Below, one piece after another: positions 54,902 through 63,388 of a DNA stretch of 64,000 nt. The stretch is from Actinomadura graeca (GTDB taxonomy: Bacteria > Actinomycetota > Actinomycetes > Streptosporangiales > Streptosporangiaceae): contig NZ_CP059572.1 in the NCBI RefSeq assembly GCF_019175365.1, forward strand, positions 7,006,001 to 7,070,000, written 5' to 3'. The notes below the pieces were generated by a model. It ran no database searches. It was given only the letters and a program-made list of their open reading frames with translations, and was not told where the DNA came from. The position numbers and the translations under genes are program-made. Within the stretch, counting starts at the first letter, position 1; the number at the start of each line of letters is the position of its first letter.

Positions 54902-55297
54902 TCAGGCGAGCAGGCCGCGCTCCCCGGCGAGGTCGAGGGCGGCGCGGGAGGCGGGCGCGAGCAGATGCCGCTCGCCCGGTGCGACGTAGCGGTACTCGTC
55001 GACCTCCCCGGCGGCGGCCATCGCGCCGCTGTAGGACGCCGTGAAGCACGCCATCCGCACCCGCGCGAAGCCGGGCTGGTCGTGCGCGGCGGCGCGGACC
55101 ACGCCCAGCTCGCGGAAGGACGCCTCGTCCAGCTCCAGGTCGAGCTCCTCGCGCACCTCGCGGGACAGCGCGGACCAGTCGCTCTCGCCCGGCTCGCGCT
55201 TGCCGCCCGGCAGGTAGAGCAGGTCACGGCCGCGGGAGCGGACGGCGAGCAGCCGCCCCTCCGTCACCTGCACCCAGGCGACCACGTCGAGCTCCAT
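54902..55297 (-). CDS. Nudix hydrolase
   Basis: The 131-residue protein has a Nudix box GGKREPGESDWSALSREVREELDLE in outline: the REVREEL metal-binding part is intact, while the final Gly of the motif is Asp. An N-terminal MELDVVAWVQVTEGRLLAVRSRG and LYLPGG strand complete the fold. The substrate is a nucleoside diphosphate derivative not predictable here. It lies 5 bp downstream of the SAM hydrolase gene on the same strand, so the two form an operon. Confidence 0.9.
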   Translation of the reverse strand: MELDVVAWVQVTEGRLLAVRSRGRDLLYLPGGKREPGESDWSALSREVREELDLELDEASFRELGVVRAAAHDQPGFARVRMACFTASYSGAMAAAGEVDEYRYVAPGERHLLAPASRAALDLAGERGLLA

Positions 55298-55302
55298 GCC
55301 GG

Positions 55303-56124
55303 TCAGTCTGCCAGCCCGATCGTGACGGTGCCGTCGCGTCCCAGGCCGAACCGCGCCGCCGCGGAACCCTGGTTGACGGCCAGGCCGAGATGCCCGGACG
55401 AGTCGACCCACAGCAGCGGGTCGCCCACCGCGACGCTCCCGAACGTCTCCGCGAACACGACCGGTTCGGCGGCCGGGCCGCCCGTGCCGTGCACCCGGGC
55501 CACCAGCGCGGCGCCGTACTCCAGGTCGCCGAGGGCCTCGGCGAGGTCGCCGGGCCCGGCGTTGAGGATCACGCTGCCGAACCGGTCGACGTACAGGACG
55601 GCGGCGGTCAGGGCACGGCCGCCGGTCTCCGGTGGGGCGACGTCGAGGGGCAGCGGCACGGCGGGCGGGCCCAGCTCCGCGACGTCCACGCCGAGCGCGA
55701 GGTGCGCGGCGGCGGGGGAGAAGACGTCCCGCCCGTGGAACGTGGCGGACACCGAGGGCAGCCGGTACGACCGGTCCTCCAGGATGTGCGCGCGCACCAC
55801 GCCGCCCAGTTCCTCCGCCGCAGGGACGAACAGCCCGTTGTCGGGGCCGACGAGCAGGTCTCCGCGCCCGGTCTCGATCGCCAGCGGGAGCCGCGGCGTG
55901 CCGACACCGGGATCGACGATGCCGACGTGCACGCCCGGGGGCAGGTAGGGCAGCGCCTGCCGCAGCAGCATCGCGCCCTCGGCGACGGCGTACGGCGTCA
56001 CCTCGTCGGACAGCACCAGCACGGTCGCGGCCGGGGCGATCGAGTAGACGACACCGGCGCAGATGGCCGTGTAGGCGGCGCCGAAGTCGGTGGTGAGGCT
56101 GACGAAAGGGCGGGCGGCCGGCAC
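55303..56124 (-). CDS. SAM hydrolase (S-adenosyl-L-methionine hydroxide adenosyltransferase, DUF62)
   Basis: The 273-residue protein belongs to the family of fluorinase/chlorinase relatives that hydrolyse SAM to adenosine and methionine. It has SLTTDFGAAY at the start, IVDPGVGTPR (Asp and Arg of the D-R-H triad), GPDNGLF, and FHGRDVFSPAAAHLA with the His. The triad favours the hydroxide enzyme over halogenases. It is in an operon with a Nudix hydrolase, so both may clean up nucleotides. Confidence 0.92.
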   Translation of the reverse strand: MPAARPFVSLTTDFGAAYTAICAGVVYSIAPAATVLVLSDEVTPYAVAEGAMLLRQALPYLPPGVHVGIVDPGVGTPRLPLAIETGRGDLLVGPDNGLFVPAAEELGGVVRAHILEDRSYRLPSVSATFHGRDVFSPAAAHLALGVDVAELGPPAVPLPLDVAPPETGGRALTAAVLYVDRFGSVILNAGPGDLAEALGDLEYGAALVARVHGTGGPAAEPVVFAETFGSVAVGDPLLWVDSSGHLGLAVNQGSAAARFGLGRDGTVTIGLAD

Positions 56125-56150
56125 ACGACGACCCTACTCGCGGGACGGGC

Positions 56151-56510
56151 TCACCCCGGGAGGGCGGAGAGCACGCCCACCAGGCCCAGCATCATCGTCA
56201 CACCGGTCGCGATCAGGATGGACAGCGGGTCGGCGACCGTGCCCCGCGGTGCCGGTTCCCTGATCCGGCGGCGCCGGTCCCGCAGGGCGGCGCCGGACCG
56301 GCGGAGCAGGAGCGCCGCCCCGCCGCAGACGACCGCCGCCGCCGCGGCGGTCCCCGGCGCCGACGGCGCGAACCGCACGCACAGCAGCCCTCCGGCGATC
56401 AGCGCGAGCGTGGTGCGCGACCACGCCAGTGCCGTCCGCTCCGGCTGCGCGCCCCGGTCGGGCGGCGGACCCGCGCCCGGTCCGGGTGTCCGGCCCGTGT
56501 CCCGGGTCAC
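56151..56510 (-). CDS. DUF202 membrane protein, second of a pair
   Basis: The ~119-residue protein has the DUF202 pattern: an N-terminal soluble part ending in RGAQPERTALAWSRTTLALIAGG, then three helices. GTG 56510 overlaps the stop of the upstream DUF202 gene by 4 bp. The pair resembles YidG/YidH of E. coli, whose function is unknown. Confidence 0.85.
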   Translation of the reverse strand: MTRDTGRTPGPGAGPPPDRGAQPERTALAWSRTTLALIAGGLLCVRFAPSAPGTAAAAAVVCGGAALLLRRSGAALRDRRRRIREPAPRGTVADPLSILIATGVTMMLGLVGVLSALPG

Positions 56511-56890
56511 CGGGTGGCCAGCAGCGCCGCCAGGAGCGTCAGGGCGCCGACGGCCAGCCCGTAGGACATGATCGGCGCCAGCGCCGGAGGCGGCAGCGTC
56601 TCGCAGCGGCGGAGCGCCCGCTCGGTCCGCAGCCAGCGGCGGAAGGCCAGCGCGGCCACCAGCGCGCCGGTCGCGGAGAAGCCGATCGCCAGGGCGGCGC
56701 GCAGCGGTGCGCCCAGCAGGTCCCCGCTGAGGGCGGCCCCGACACCGCCCGCGATCAGGGCGAGGGCCGTGCGGATCCACGCCAGGAAGGTGCGTTCGTT
56801 GGCCAGGGAGAAGCGCGGGTCGGGGTCGGTGCCCTCGGACAGGAGGCGGTCGGTCCACCTGCCGCCCGGGGGGTCCGGTGCTGCGGTCAT
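56507..56890 (-). CDS. DUF202 (YidH-like) membrane protein, first of a pair
   Basis: The ~127-residue protein has DPRFSLANERTFLAWIRTALALIAGG, the hallmark of DUF202, then three helices. ATG 56890 is used; the frame is open further upstream but that part is AT-rich non-coding sequence. It is translationally coupled to the second DUF202 gene. Confidence 0.88.
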   Translation of the reverse strand: MTAAPDPPGGRWTDRLLSEGTDPDPRFSLANERTFLAWIRTALALIAGGVGAALSGDLLGAPLRAALAIGFSATGALVAALAFRRWLRTERALRRCETLPPPALAPIMSYGLAVGALTLLAALLATR

Positions 56891-57017
56891 CGAAGGGTCA
56901 CTCTGCAATGCTCGGTGTTCGGAGGCGGCGAACACCGCCCCCAGAGCATTCATATTAGGTGAAAAAGGGACATCGAATTCCGACACAATAAACCGGAATT
57001 AACGACAACGCCCCTGG

Positions 57018-57647
57018 TCAGCCGGTACCGAAGCGGCGGGCCGAGGCGTCCTCCTGGGCGAGCCGGTGGAGCGCCGTGAGGACCTGTTCGTACAGGACCG
57101 TGGACACCAGCAGCGAATGGACCGTCCTGGCGCGCGGCATGTCGGCGGCAACGCGGCCGATCTCGTGGTCGGCGACCTCGGTCGCGGCCTTCACGTAGGG
57201 CCGCAGGTCGGTCAGGGTGATCGGGAAGCCGAGCCGCCGCAGCGCGACGAAGGTGTGGGCCAGCAGGTCGCGGGCCGGGGCGCGGTCGGTCACGGTCCAG
57301 CCGAGCTCGCGGACGAGGGCGTCGACGTCCTCGCGGGCGGCGCGCCAGTGGGGGTCGTGGGGGGCGGCGACGTGCGGGCCGATGGCGTACTGGGTGGTGC
57401 CGAACAGCTCGTGCAGGCTGACCCCGTCGTCCTCGATGGCCGCGATGATCTGCTGGATCGCGGCGACGGGCAGGTCGCCGACGTCGCGCAGCGCGCTGAT
57501 CAGCCGCAGCCGTTCCAGGTGCGGCCGGCCGTACTCCGAGCGGGTCGCGCTCACCGACGACCCCTTCGGGAGCAATCCCTCCCGGATGTAGAACTTGATC
57601 GTCTGGACCGTCAGGCCGCTGCGATCGCTGAGCTCGGAGATCTGCAC
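57018..57647 (-). CDS. MerR family regulator
   Basis: The 209-residue protein starts MQISELSDRSGLTVQTIKFYIREGLLPKG, the MerR helix-turn-helix, followed by the wing (SEYGRPHLERLRLISALRDVGDLPVAAIQQII) and a ~120-residue helical effector domain. No Cys metal site of the classical MerR type is present, so it more likely senses an organic ligand. It stands alone. A 21-bp palindrome lies 46 bp upstream and suggests autoregulation. Confidence 0.9.
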   Translation of the reverse strand: MQISELSDRSGLTVQTIKFYIREGLLPKGSSVSATRSEYGRPHLERLRLISALRDVGDLPVAAIQQIIAAIEDDGVSLHELFGTTQYAIGPHVAAPHDPHWRAAREDVDALVRELGWTVTDRAPARDLLAHTFVALRRLGFPITLTDLRPYVKAATEVADHEIGRVAADMPRARTVHSLLVSTVLYEQVLTALHRLAQEDASARRFGTG

Positions 57648-57692
57648 CGCTCACCCCCTTGACTGGAGGTTAACGCTATCCAGGGTGACCCA

Positions 57693-57713
57693 TTGGATAC
57701 TGTCACTATCCAA
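57693..57713. promoter_or_regulatory. Probable MerR operator
   Basis: Perfect inverted repeat TTGGATA-CTGTCAC-TATCCAA, 46 bp upstream of the merR start. A half-site TATCCAG lies nearby at about 57677. The MerR gene is the only gene reading away from it on that side. Confidence 0.6.
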
Positions 57714-57853
57714 CGGGCTCACATGGTCAAGACCAGATCCGTACTGGAAACGAGACGCACCGGGGGCTGCGGGGCCGATGCCGACCCGTCCGGCCGGGGC
57801 ATGTCGGACATCGTGTCAAGTGGGCGGCACGGATTTGGGGGCCCGGTTCCGTG

Positions 57854-58573
57854 TCACGAGGCGGTGCGGCGCATGCCCTCGGAGATCTTCTCCGCGGCGG
57901 CGACGACGGGGCCGGCGTGCAGCCTGCCCGGCGCGCGGGTCAGGCGCTCCAGGGGGCCGGAGACGGAGACGGCGGCGATCACCCGACCGCCGGCGCCCCG
58001 GATCGGGGCCGAGACCGACCCGACGCCCTGCTCCCGCTCGCCGACGCTCTGGGCCCAGCCCCGGCGGCGGACGGAGGCCAGCGTCGCCGCCTCGAACTTC
58101 GCGCCGCGCAGCCCGCGGTGCAGCCGGTCGGGCTCCTCCCAGGCCAGCAGGATCTGCGCGGCCGAGCCCGCGGTCATGGGGAGGGCGGCGCCGACCGGGA
58201 TCGTGTCGCGCAGGCCGCTGGTGCGCTCGGCGGAGGCCACGCAGACCCGGACGTCCCCCTGGCGGCGGAACAGCGAGGCGCTCTCGCCGGTCAGGTCGCG
58301 CAACTGGGCCAGGATCGGCTGGGCGATGGCCAGCAGGCGGTCCTCGCCCGCCGCGACCGCCAGCTCCGCGAGCCTCGGGCCGAGGATGAAACGTCCCTGC
58401 GTGTCGCGGTGGACGAGGCGGTGGTGCTCCAGCGCGACGGCCAGCCGGTGCGCGGTCGGCCGGGCCAGCCCGGTGGTCTGGACGAGCTGCGCGAGCGAGG
58501 CCGGCCCCGCCTCCAGGGCGTTCAGCACGAGAACCGCTTTGTCAAGTACGCCGACTCCGCTAGAGTTGTCCAT
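57854..58573 (-). CDS. ndgR: IclR family regulator NdgR (LtbR)
   Basis: The 239-residue protein has an N-terminal winged helix ([42 protein letters not shown] in outline) and an IclR effector domain with the [33 protein letters not shown] and IAAVSVSGP motifs. Divergent placement from leuCD identifies it as NdgR/LtbR, which in Streptomyces and Corynebacterium controls leucine and other BCAA genes. It probably binds the TCTC-N5-TGAGA box that lies between it and leuC. Four similar boxes occur elsewhere in this window. Confidence 0.92.
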   Translation of the reverse strand: MDNSSGVGVLDKAVLVLNALEAGPASLAQLVQTTGLARPTAHRLAVALEHHRLVHRDTQGRFILGPRLAELAVAAGEDRLLAIAQPILAQLRDLTGESASLFRRQGDVRVCVASAERTSGLRDTIPVGAALPMTAGSAAQILLAWEEPDRLHRGLRGAKFEAATLASVRRRGWAQSVGEREQGVGSVSAPIRGAGGRVIAAVSVSGPLERLTRAPGRLHAGPVVAAAEKISEGMRRTAS

Positions 58574-58588
58574 GACTTGATATTGCCG

Positions 58589-58603
58589 TCTCGCAATTTG
58601 AGA
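58589..58603. promoter_or_regulatory. Probable NdgR box between ndgR and leuC
   Basis: TCTCG-CAATT-TGAGA, 15 bp upstream of the ndgR start and 72 bp upstream of leuC. This copy anchors the motif to NdgR, because ndgR/LtbR regulators bind this intergenic region in related genera. Confidence 0.75.
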
Positions 58604-58675
58604 TGCAAGTCGGGGGACGAGCAGGGCTCCGCGACGCGACGGCGCGTCGCCGATCATGACAGTGAGGTGGGAGTG

Positions 58676-60091
58676 ATGGGCCGTACATTGGCCGAGAAGG
58701 TGTACGACGCGCACGCCGTGCGGCGTGCCGAGGGTGAGCCGGACCTCCTCTACATCGACCTCCACCTCGTCCACGAGGTCACCAGCCCGCAGGCGTTCGA
58801 CGGGCTGCGCATGGCCGGCCGCCAGGTCCGCCGCCCCGACCTGACGATCGCCACCGAGGACCACAACGTCCCGACGACGGACCTGCTCAAGCCGATCGCC
58901 GACCCGGTGTCGCGCACCCAGGTCGAGACGCTGCGCAAGAACTGCTCGGACTTCGGCGTCCGGCTGCACCCGATGGGCGACGAGGGACAGGGCATCGTCC
59001 ACGTCATCGGCCCGCAGCTGGGCCTGACCCAGCCGGGCATGACCGTCGTGTGCGGCGACTCGCACACCTCCACGCACGGCGCGTTCGGCGCCCTCGCCTT
59101 CGGCATCGGCACCAGCGAGGTCGAGCACGTCCTCGCCACGCAGACCCTCCCGCAGATCCAGCCGAAGACCATGGCCGTGACCGTGGACGGCGCGCTGCCC
59201 GAGGGCGTCACCGCCAAGGACCTCATCCTGGCGGTCATCGCCCGGATCGGCACGGGCGGCGGCCAGGGCCACATCATCGAGTACCGCGGCGAGGCGATCA
59301 GGTCGCTGTCGATGGAGGGCCGCATGACGGTCTGCAACATGTCCATCGAGGCCGGCGCCCGCGCCGGGATGATCGCCCCTGACGAGACGACCTTCGCCTA
59401 CCTGAAGGGCCGCCCCCACGCGCCCCAGGGCGCCGACTGGGACGCGGCCGTCGAGTACTGGAAATCCCTGCGCACCGACGACGACGCGGTCTTCGACAAG
59501 GAGGTCGTGATCGACGCGGCCGGGCTGACGCCGTTCGTCACCTGGGGCACCAACCCCGGGCAGGGCCTGCCGCTCGGCGAGTCCGTGCCGGACCCCGCGT
59601 CCTACGGCGACCCCGCCCAGCGGCAGGCCGCCGAGCGGGCCCTGGAGTACATGGGCCTGACCGCCGGCACGCCGCTGCGCGAGATCGCCGTGGACACCGT
59701 CTTCGTCGGCTCCTGCACCAACGGCCGCATCGAGGACCTCCGCGCGGTCGCGGGCGTCCTCCGGGGCCGCACGGTCGCCGACGGCGTCCGGATGCTGGTC
59801 GTCCCCGGCTCCATGAAGGTCAAGAAGCAGGCCGAGGACGAGGGCCTGGACGAGGTCATCTCCGCCGCCGGCGCCGAGTGGCGCGAGGCCGGCTGCTCGA
59901 TGTGCCTCGCCATGAACCCCGACAAGCTCACCCCGGGGGAGCGCAGCGCCTCCACGTCCAACCGCAACTTCGAAGGCCGGCAGGGCCCCGGCGGCCGCAC
60001 CCACCTGGTGTCGCCCGCCGTGGCCGCCGCGACCGCCGTGACCGGCCGCCTGGCCGCGCCCCAGGACCTCGGCGACTCTGGAAAGGGCTGA
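58676..60091 (+). CDS. leuC: 3-isopropylmalate dehydratase, large subunit
   Basis: LeuC with LeuD isomerises 2- to 3-isopropylmalate and can also process citramalate. The 471-residue protein has the three [4Fe-4S] cysteines at 347 (GSCTNGR), 407 and 410 (CSMC), and the aconitase-family [32 protein letters not shown] region. ATG 58676 has GGTGGGAG upstream. It starts leuCD, divergent from ndgR. Confidence 0.97.
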   Translation: MGRTLAEKVYDAHAVRRAEGEPDLLYIDLHLVHEVTSPQAFDGLRMAGRQVRRPDLTIATEDHNVPTTDLLKPIADPVSRTQVETLRKNCSDFGVRLHPMGDEGQGIVHVIGPQLGLTQPGMTVVCGDSHTSTHGAFGALAFGIGTSEVEHVLATQTLPQIQPKTMAVTVDGALPEGVTAKDLILAVIARIGTGGGQGHIIEYRGEAIRSLSMEGRMTVCNMSIEAGARAGMIAPDETTFAYLKGRPHAPQGADWDAAVEYWKSLRTDDDAVFDKEVVIDAAGLTPFVTWGTNPGQGLPLGESVPDPASYGDPAQRQAAERALEYMGLTAGTPLREIAVDTVFVGSCTNGRIEDLRAVAGVLRGRTVADGVRMLVVPGSMKVKKQAEDEGLDEVISAAGAEWREAGCSMCLAMNPDKLTPGERSASTSNRNFEGRQGPGGRTHLVSPAVAAATAVTGRLAAPQDLGDSGKG

Positions 60092-60092
60092 C

Positions 60093-60680
60093 ATGGAAGC
60101 GTTCACCACCTACACCGGCCGCGCGGTGCCGCTGCGGCGCAGCAACGTCGACACCGACCAGATCATCCCGGCGGTCTGGCTGAAGCAGGTCAGCCGCACC
60201 GGCTTCGACAAGGGCCTGTTCTCCGCCTGGCGCGAGGACCCGGAGTTCGTCCTGAACCAGCCCCGGTACGAGGGCGCGGGGATCCTGGTCGCCGGGCCCG
60301 ACTTCGGCACCGGCTCCTCCCGCGAGCACGCCGTCTGGGCGCTCCAGCAGTACGGGTTCCGCGTCGTCATCGCGCCGCGCTTCGGGGACATCTTCCGCAA
60401 CAACTCCACGAAGATGGGGCTGCTCCCGGTCGTCCTCGGCGGCGAGCAGGTCGAGGAGATCCAGGCCCGGGTCGAGGAGGACCCGGCCCTGGAGATCACC
60501 GTCGACCTGGCCGCCCGCGAGGTCCGCTATGGCGCCGTCACCGCCGCCTTCGAGATCGACGACTACACCCGCTGGCGCCTCATGGAGGGCCTGGACGACA
60601 TCGGGCTGACCCTCCGCCACGGCGACGCGATCACGGCGTTCGAGGCCCGGCGCGCCCCCTGGCTGCCCGTCACCGTCTGA
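60093..60680 (+). CDS. leuD: 3-isopropylmalate dehydratase, small subunit
   Basis: The 195-residue swivel domain has [28 protein letters not shown] (substrate-binding Ser-Arg) and [11 protein letters not shown], all typical. It starts 1 bp after the leuC stop, so the subunits are coupled. A hairpin follows at 60693. Confidence 0.97.
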   Translation: MEAFTTYTGRAVPLRRSNVDTDQIIPAVWLKQVSRTGFDKGLFSAWREDPEFVLNQPRYEGAGILVAGPDFGTGSSREHAVWALQQYGFRVVIAPRFGDIFRNNSTKMGLLPVVLGGEQVEEIQARVEEDPALEITVDLAAREVRYGAVTAAFEIDDYTRWRLMEGLDDIGLTLRHGDAITAFEARRAPWLPVTV

Positions 60681-60692
60681 CCCGTTCCGCCC

Positions 60693-60729
60693 AGGCCCGG
60701 CCCGCCGTCCGATACGGCGCGCCGGGCCT
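60693..60729 (+). terminator. leuCD terminator
   Basis: AGGCCCGGC...CGCCGT-CCGAT-ACGGCG...GCCGGGCCT forms a long stem starting 12 bp after the leuD stop. A short T pair follows, without a full U-tract. Confidence 0.65.
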
Positions 60730-60763
60730 TCGGCGACCCCGGATGTGCGCCCCCGACCTCGCG

Positions 60764-60781
60764 CAAGGGACAATTCCCTTG
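60764..60781. promoter_or_regulatory. 18-bp palindrome upstream of a small ORF
   Basis: Perfect inverted repeat CAAGGGA-CAAT-TCCCTTG, 33 bp before the TTG at 60815. It could be an operator. It argues against the upstream ATG at 60743 as the start of the next gene. Confidence 0.45.
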
Positions 60782-60814
60782 TACGAAGCCCGTTCGAACT
60801 GTTGGGGGCATGAT

Positions 60815-61048
60815 TTGAGCACGGTCCCATGGACCGCGCCGGAATGGGACGACCCGGCGCTGACCCGGCTCGCACGGCGGTTGCGCGACGCCCACAGGGC
60901 CGTCGCGCCGCTGCCGCCGGAGACGCGCCAGCGGCTCATCCGCCACCTGCTGGCGATCACCGATCTGGCCAAGAGGGACGCGGAATTGGCCGCACGCAGG
61001 CTCGACGCGTTCCTCGCCGATTTCCACGAGGTGCCCGACGTCCGTTAA
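60815..61048 (+). CDS. Small conserved-looking protein of unknown function
   Basis: TTG with GGGGG 6 nt upstream gives a 77-residue, mostly helical protein: STVPWTAPEWDDPALTRLARRL, then PPETRQRLIRHLLAITDLAKRDAELAARRLDAFLADF in outline. No family is recognised. Regular Arg and Leu spacing suggests a helical bundle or coiled coil. It lies between leuD and hup on the same strand. The frame is open back to an ATG at 60743, which would include the palindrome. Confidence 0.6.
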   Translation: MSTVPWTAPEWDDPALTRLARRLRDAHRAVAPLPPETRQRLIRHLLAITDLAKRDAELAARRLDAFLADFHEVPDVR

Positions 61049-61206
61049 CGTGCCCAGTGGCCGGATCCGGTCCGGTCACCCGGCGAGACGGGGGCGAGGC
61101 CGACAAAAACGCCAGCGACACGGCAACTCATGCGTGCAGGTGATTGTGTCAATGCTAGAGGTCCCTTAGTTTCGTTCGGGCAAGGGGGGAACTAGAGGAG
61201 TAACCC

Positions 61207-61488
61207 ATGAACAAGCGTGAGCTGGTCGACGCCATCTCTGGCCGGCTGGGCAGCAACAAGAAGATCGCAGGCGAGGCCCTCGACGCGATCCTGGAGACGA
61301 TCCAGGAAACCGTCGCCAAGGGCGACAAGGTCGCGATCACGGGGTTCGGTTCGTTCGAGAAGGCCGACCGGCCTGCCCGCACGGCCCGCAACCCCGCAAC
61401 GGGAAAGACGATCCAGGTCCCCGCGACGTCCGTGCCGAAGTTCAAGGCCGGCGCGGACTTCAAGAACCTGGTGGCGGGCAAGAAGTAG
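61207..61488 (+). CDS. hup: HU-family nucleoid protein
   Basis: The 93-residue protein is a short HU: MNKRELVDAISGRLG, GDKVAITGFGSFE, the DNA-arm region RPARTARNPATGKTI and KFKAGADFKNLV. It bends and compacts DNA. It lacks the long Lys/Ala-rich C-terminal tail found in the mycobacterial HU and in Streptomyces HupS, so it is the HupA type. GGGGGAACTAGAGGAG provides the ribosome binding site. A strong terminator follows. Confidence 0.96.
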   Translation: MNKRELVDAISGRLGSNKKIAGEALDAILETIQETVAKGDKVAITGFGSFEKADRPARTARNPATGKTIQVPATSVPKFKAGADFKNLVAGKK

Positions 61489-61513
61489 CCTCGCCGCGCG
61501 TTATTCGTTTTCC

Positions 61514-61549
61514 ATCAGGGCCAGGGGGGCTCGCCCCCTTGGCCCTGAT
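61514..61549 (+). terminator. hup terminator, related to the multi-hairpin element (copy D)
   Basis: ATCAGGGCCA...GGGG-GCTCG-CCCC...TGGCCCTGAT forms a stem of about 15 bp. The loop GGGCTCGCCC and following GATCGTGCGCGCGTCATGG resemble hairpin 1 and the next segment of repeat copies A-C. It lies 25 bp after hup. Confidence 0.75.
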
Positions 61550-61566
61550 CGTGCGCGCGTCATGGC

Positions 61567-61773
61567 CTAGGACGGCGGCAGCGGGAACGTCGAGAGCGTC
61601 ACGGCCGACACCCGGTCGCCGTCCATCGCCAGGTTGACCCGCTGCCCGAACCGCGCCAGCCTCAGCCCGCCCGCGTCGAACGCCCCGGCGTCGAAGGGCA
61701 GCTCGGTGCCGTCGTCGAGCAGCACGCTCCCCGATCGCGTCTCCGCGTCGAACGCCTTCACGGTCCCTTGCAT
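61567..61773 (-). CDS. Small cold-shock-like (CSD/OB-fold) protein
   Basis: The 68-residue protein starts MQGTVKAFDAETRSGSVLLDDGTELPF, like the first strands of a cold-shock domain, but lacks the RNP1 motif KGFGFI and most surface aromatics. It ends in VNLAMDGDRVSAVTLSTFPLP. It is therefore an OB-fold relative that probably does not bind RNA in the usual way. It lies 9 bp downstream of fbiD on the same strand and may be co-transcribed with it. Confidence 0.75.
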   Translation of the reverse strand: MQGTVKAFDAETRSGSVLLDDGTELPFDAGAFDAGGLRLARFGQRVNLAMDGDRVSAVTLSTFPLPPS

Positions 61774-61782
61774 GCCCGCACC

Positions 61783-62451
61783 CTACCCCGGCGCCGCGGT
61801 CCGGAGCCGGGCCGCGACCGCGGTGGTGCGCGGGCCCGCGCCGAGCGCCAGGGCGGCCCTCAGGTCCTCGGGGGTGTCGACGTCGCGGCGGACGCTGTCG
61901 GTCGCGGGCAGGAGCAGCTCGCGGGCGCCCCTCGCGCGGTGCGCGGCGCGGGAGCCGGCGCCGAAGGCGGGGGAGAAGGGGACGCCGGGCCGGACGGTGT
62001 AGAGGGTGGTCCCGGTGCCCGCGGCGTCCGGGAGGAACGCCTCGGGCGCCAGCGCGGCGGCTTCGAGGACGCGGGCGAGTTCATTCGCCCTCAAAGCGGG
62101 CAAGTCGGCTGAAAGTGCACCCACTCCGGCGTCCGGGGACAGCTCCCGGCCGCGTCCCGCGCCGTGCACCAGGGCCGGGTTCAGGCCGGCGTCCGGCTCG
62201 TCGGGGACCACACGGGCGCCGAGGGCGGCCAGCTCGGCGGCCGGGAGGGGATCGTCGGTGACCACTATCACATCGCCGACCCGGGGGCAGCGGAGCGCCG
62301 CGGCGACGGTGTCGGCCGCCAGCGCGAGCGCGAGGTCACGCCGGTGCGGGCCCGCCGCCGCGGACATGCGGGTCTTGGCCCGCGCCAGCACCTTGACCGG
62401 CACGACGAGCGACCACTGGAGATGAGGCGCGCTGGGCGCTGCTGTAGACAT
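61783..62451 (-). CDS. fbiD: Phosphoenolpyruvate/2-phospho-L-lactate guanylyltransferase (F420 synthesis)
   Basis: This 222-residue nucleotidyltransferase matches CofC/FbiD: WSLVVPVKVLARAKTRMS near the N-terminus, VIVVTDDPLPAAELAALGARVVPDEPDAGLNPALVHG, then GALSADLPALRANEL and FLPDAAGTGTTLYT. The enzyme makes the GTP-activated precursor of coenzyme F420. Divergent from the acyltransferase and near gpsA, as in other actinobacteria. Confidence 0.93.
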   Translation of the reverse strand: MSTAAPSAPHLQWSLVVPVKVLARAKTRMSAAAGPHRRDLALALAADTVAAALRCPRVGDVIVVTDDPLPAAELAALGARVVPDEPDAGLNPALVHGAGRGRELSPDAGVGALSADLPALRANELARVLEAAALAPEAFLPDAAGTGTTLYTVRPGVPFSPAFGAGSRAAHRARGARELLLPATDSVRRDVDTPEDLRAALALGAGPRTTAVAARLRTAAPG

Positions 62452-62536
62452 GGCAACTCGACACTATGCGCACGCAACCGCGAGACTTGAGGACACCCCG
62501 CGTTCACGTGGGGGACCGACCGAGGAGGGACGGGGC

Positions 62537-63388
62537 ATGGGCCACGGGTATTCGCCGGCATGGCGGAAGCTCACGATCGTCATCCTGCGCCCGCTGCTGT
62601 CCGGGCTCCTGAAGCGCGACTGGCAAGGCCAGGGGAACGTGCCCGGGAAGGGCGGCCTGATCATCGCCTCGAACCACATCTCCGAGTCGGACCCGCTGGC
62701 CCTCGCCCACTTCGTCTACGAGTCCGGCCGCTACCCGGTCTACCTGGCCAAGTCCACGCTGTTCGACGTCCGGTTCCTGCGGGGCGTGCTGCGCGGGACG
62801 GGCCAGATCCCCGTCCACCGCGACCGCGCCGACGCCGCGCTCGCGCTTGAGGACGCCGAGAAGGCGCTGGTGGACGGCGAATGCCTGATGTTCTACCCCG
62901 AGGGGAGCTGCACCCGCGACCCGGAGCTGTGGCCGATGACCGGCCAGACCGGGGTGGCGCGGATGGCGCTGCGAACCGGCGCCGCCGTCGTCCCGGTGGC
63001 GAACTGGGGCGCGCACGAGCTGCTGCCCTACAAGAAGGGCGAGCAGAAGGGGCTGGCGGGACGTCTGAAGAAGGGCTTCCACCCGTTCCCCCGCAAGACG
63101 ATGAAGGTCATCGCCGGGCCGCCCGTGGACCTGTCCCGCTACCGGGAGCGCCCGCTCGACAAGGGCACCCTGCGGGCCGCCACCGACGACATCATGGACG
63201 CCATCACCGGCCTGCTCGCCGAGCTGCGCGGCCAGCGTCCCCCGGCGGAGCGCTACGACCACCACAAGGTGCTGGAGGAGCGGCGCCGCGCGGGCGCGGC
63301 CGCCGTGCCCGGCCCGGGGCCGGACGGCGTCGCGTCACCGGACGCCGCCGTGTCCGAGGCCGCCGAAAGGAAGGCGGACGGCTCGTGA
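62537..63388 (+). CDS. 1-acyl-sn-glycerol-3-phosphate acyltransferase (PlsC family)
   Basis: The ~283-residue protein has the HX4D acyltransferase motif in SNHISESDPLAL and the glycerophosphate-binding YPEGSCTRDPELWPM, then GVARMALRTGAAVVPVANWG. It acylates lysophosphatidate or a related acceptor at the membrane. ATG 62537 has GAGGAGGGACGG upstream. The C-terminal ~40 residues are Pro/Ala/Gly-rich. Its stop overlaps the gpsA start, so the two glycerolipid genes are coupled. Confidence 0.93.
   Translation: MGHGYSPAWRKLTIVILRPLLSGLLKRDWQGQGNVPGKGGLIIASNHISESDPLALAHFVYESGRYPVYLAKSTLFDVRFLRGVLRGTGQIPVHRDRADAALALEDAEKALVDGECLMFYPEGSCTRDPELWPMTGQTGVARMALRTGAAVVPVANWGAHELLPYKKGEQKGLAGRLKKGFHPFPRKTMKVIAGPPVDLSRYRERPLDKGTLRAATDDIMDAITGLLAELRGQRPPAERYDHHKVLEERRRAGAAAVPGPGPDGVASPDAAVSEAAERKADGS

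Noticed and set aside
56914..57000. Inverted repeats GGTGTTC/GAACACC and AATTCCG/CGGAATT between merR and the DUF202 pair
   Set aside because: Short stems in an AT-richer gap. They could be a merR terminator or an operator, but neither has supporting features.
61567..61773. Classical CspA cold-shock protein
   Set aside because: The N-terminal strands fit, but the RNP1 and RNP2 RNA-binding motifs are missing, so only an OB-fold relative is claimed.
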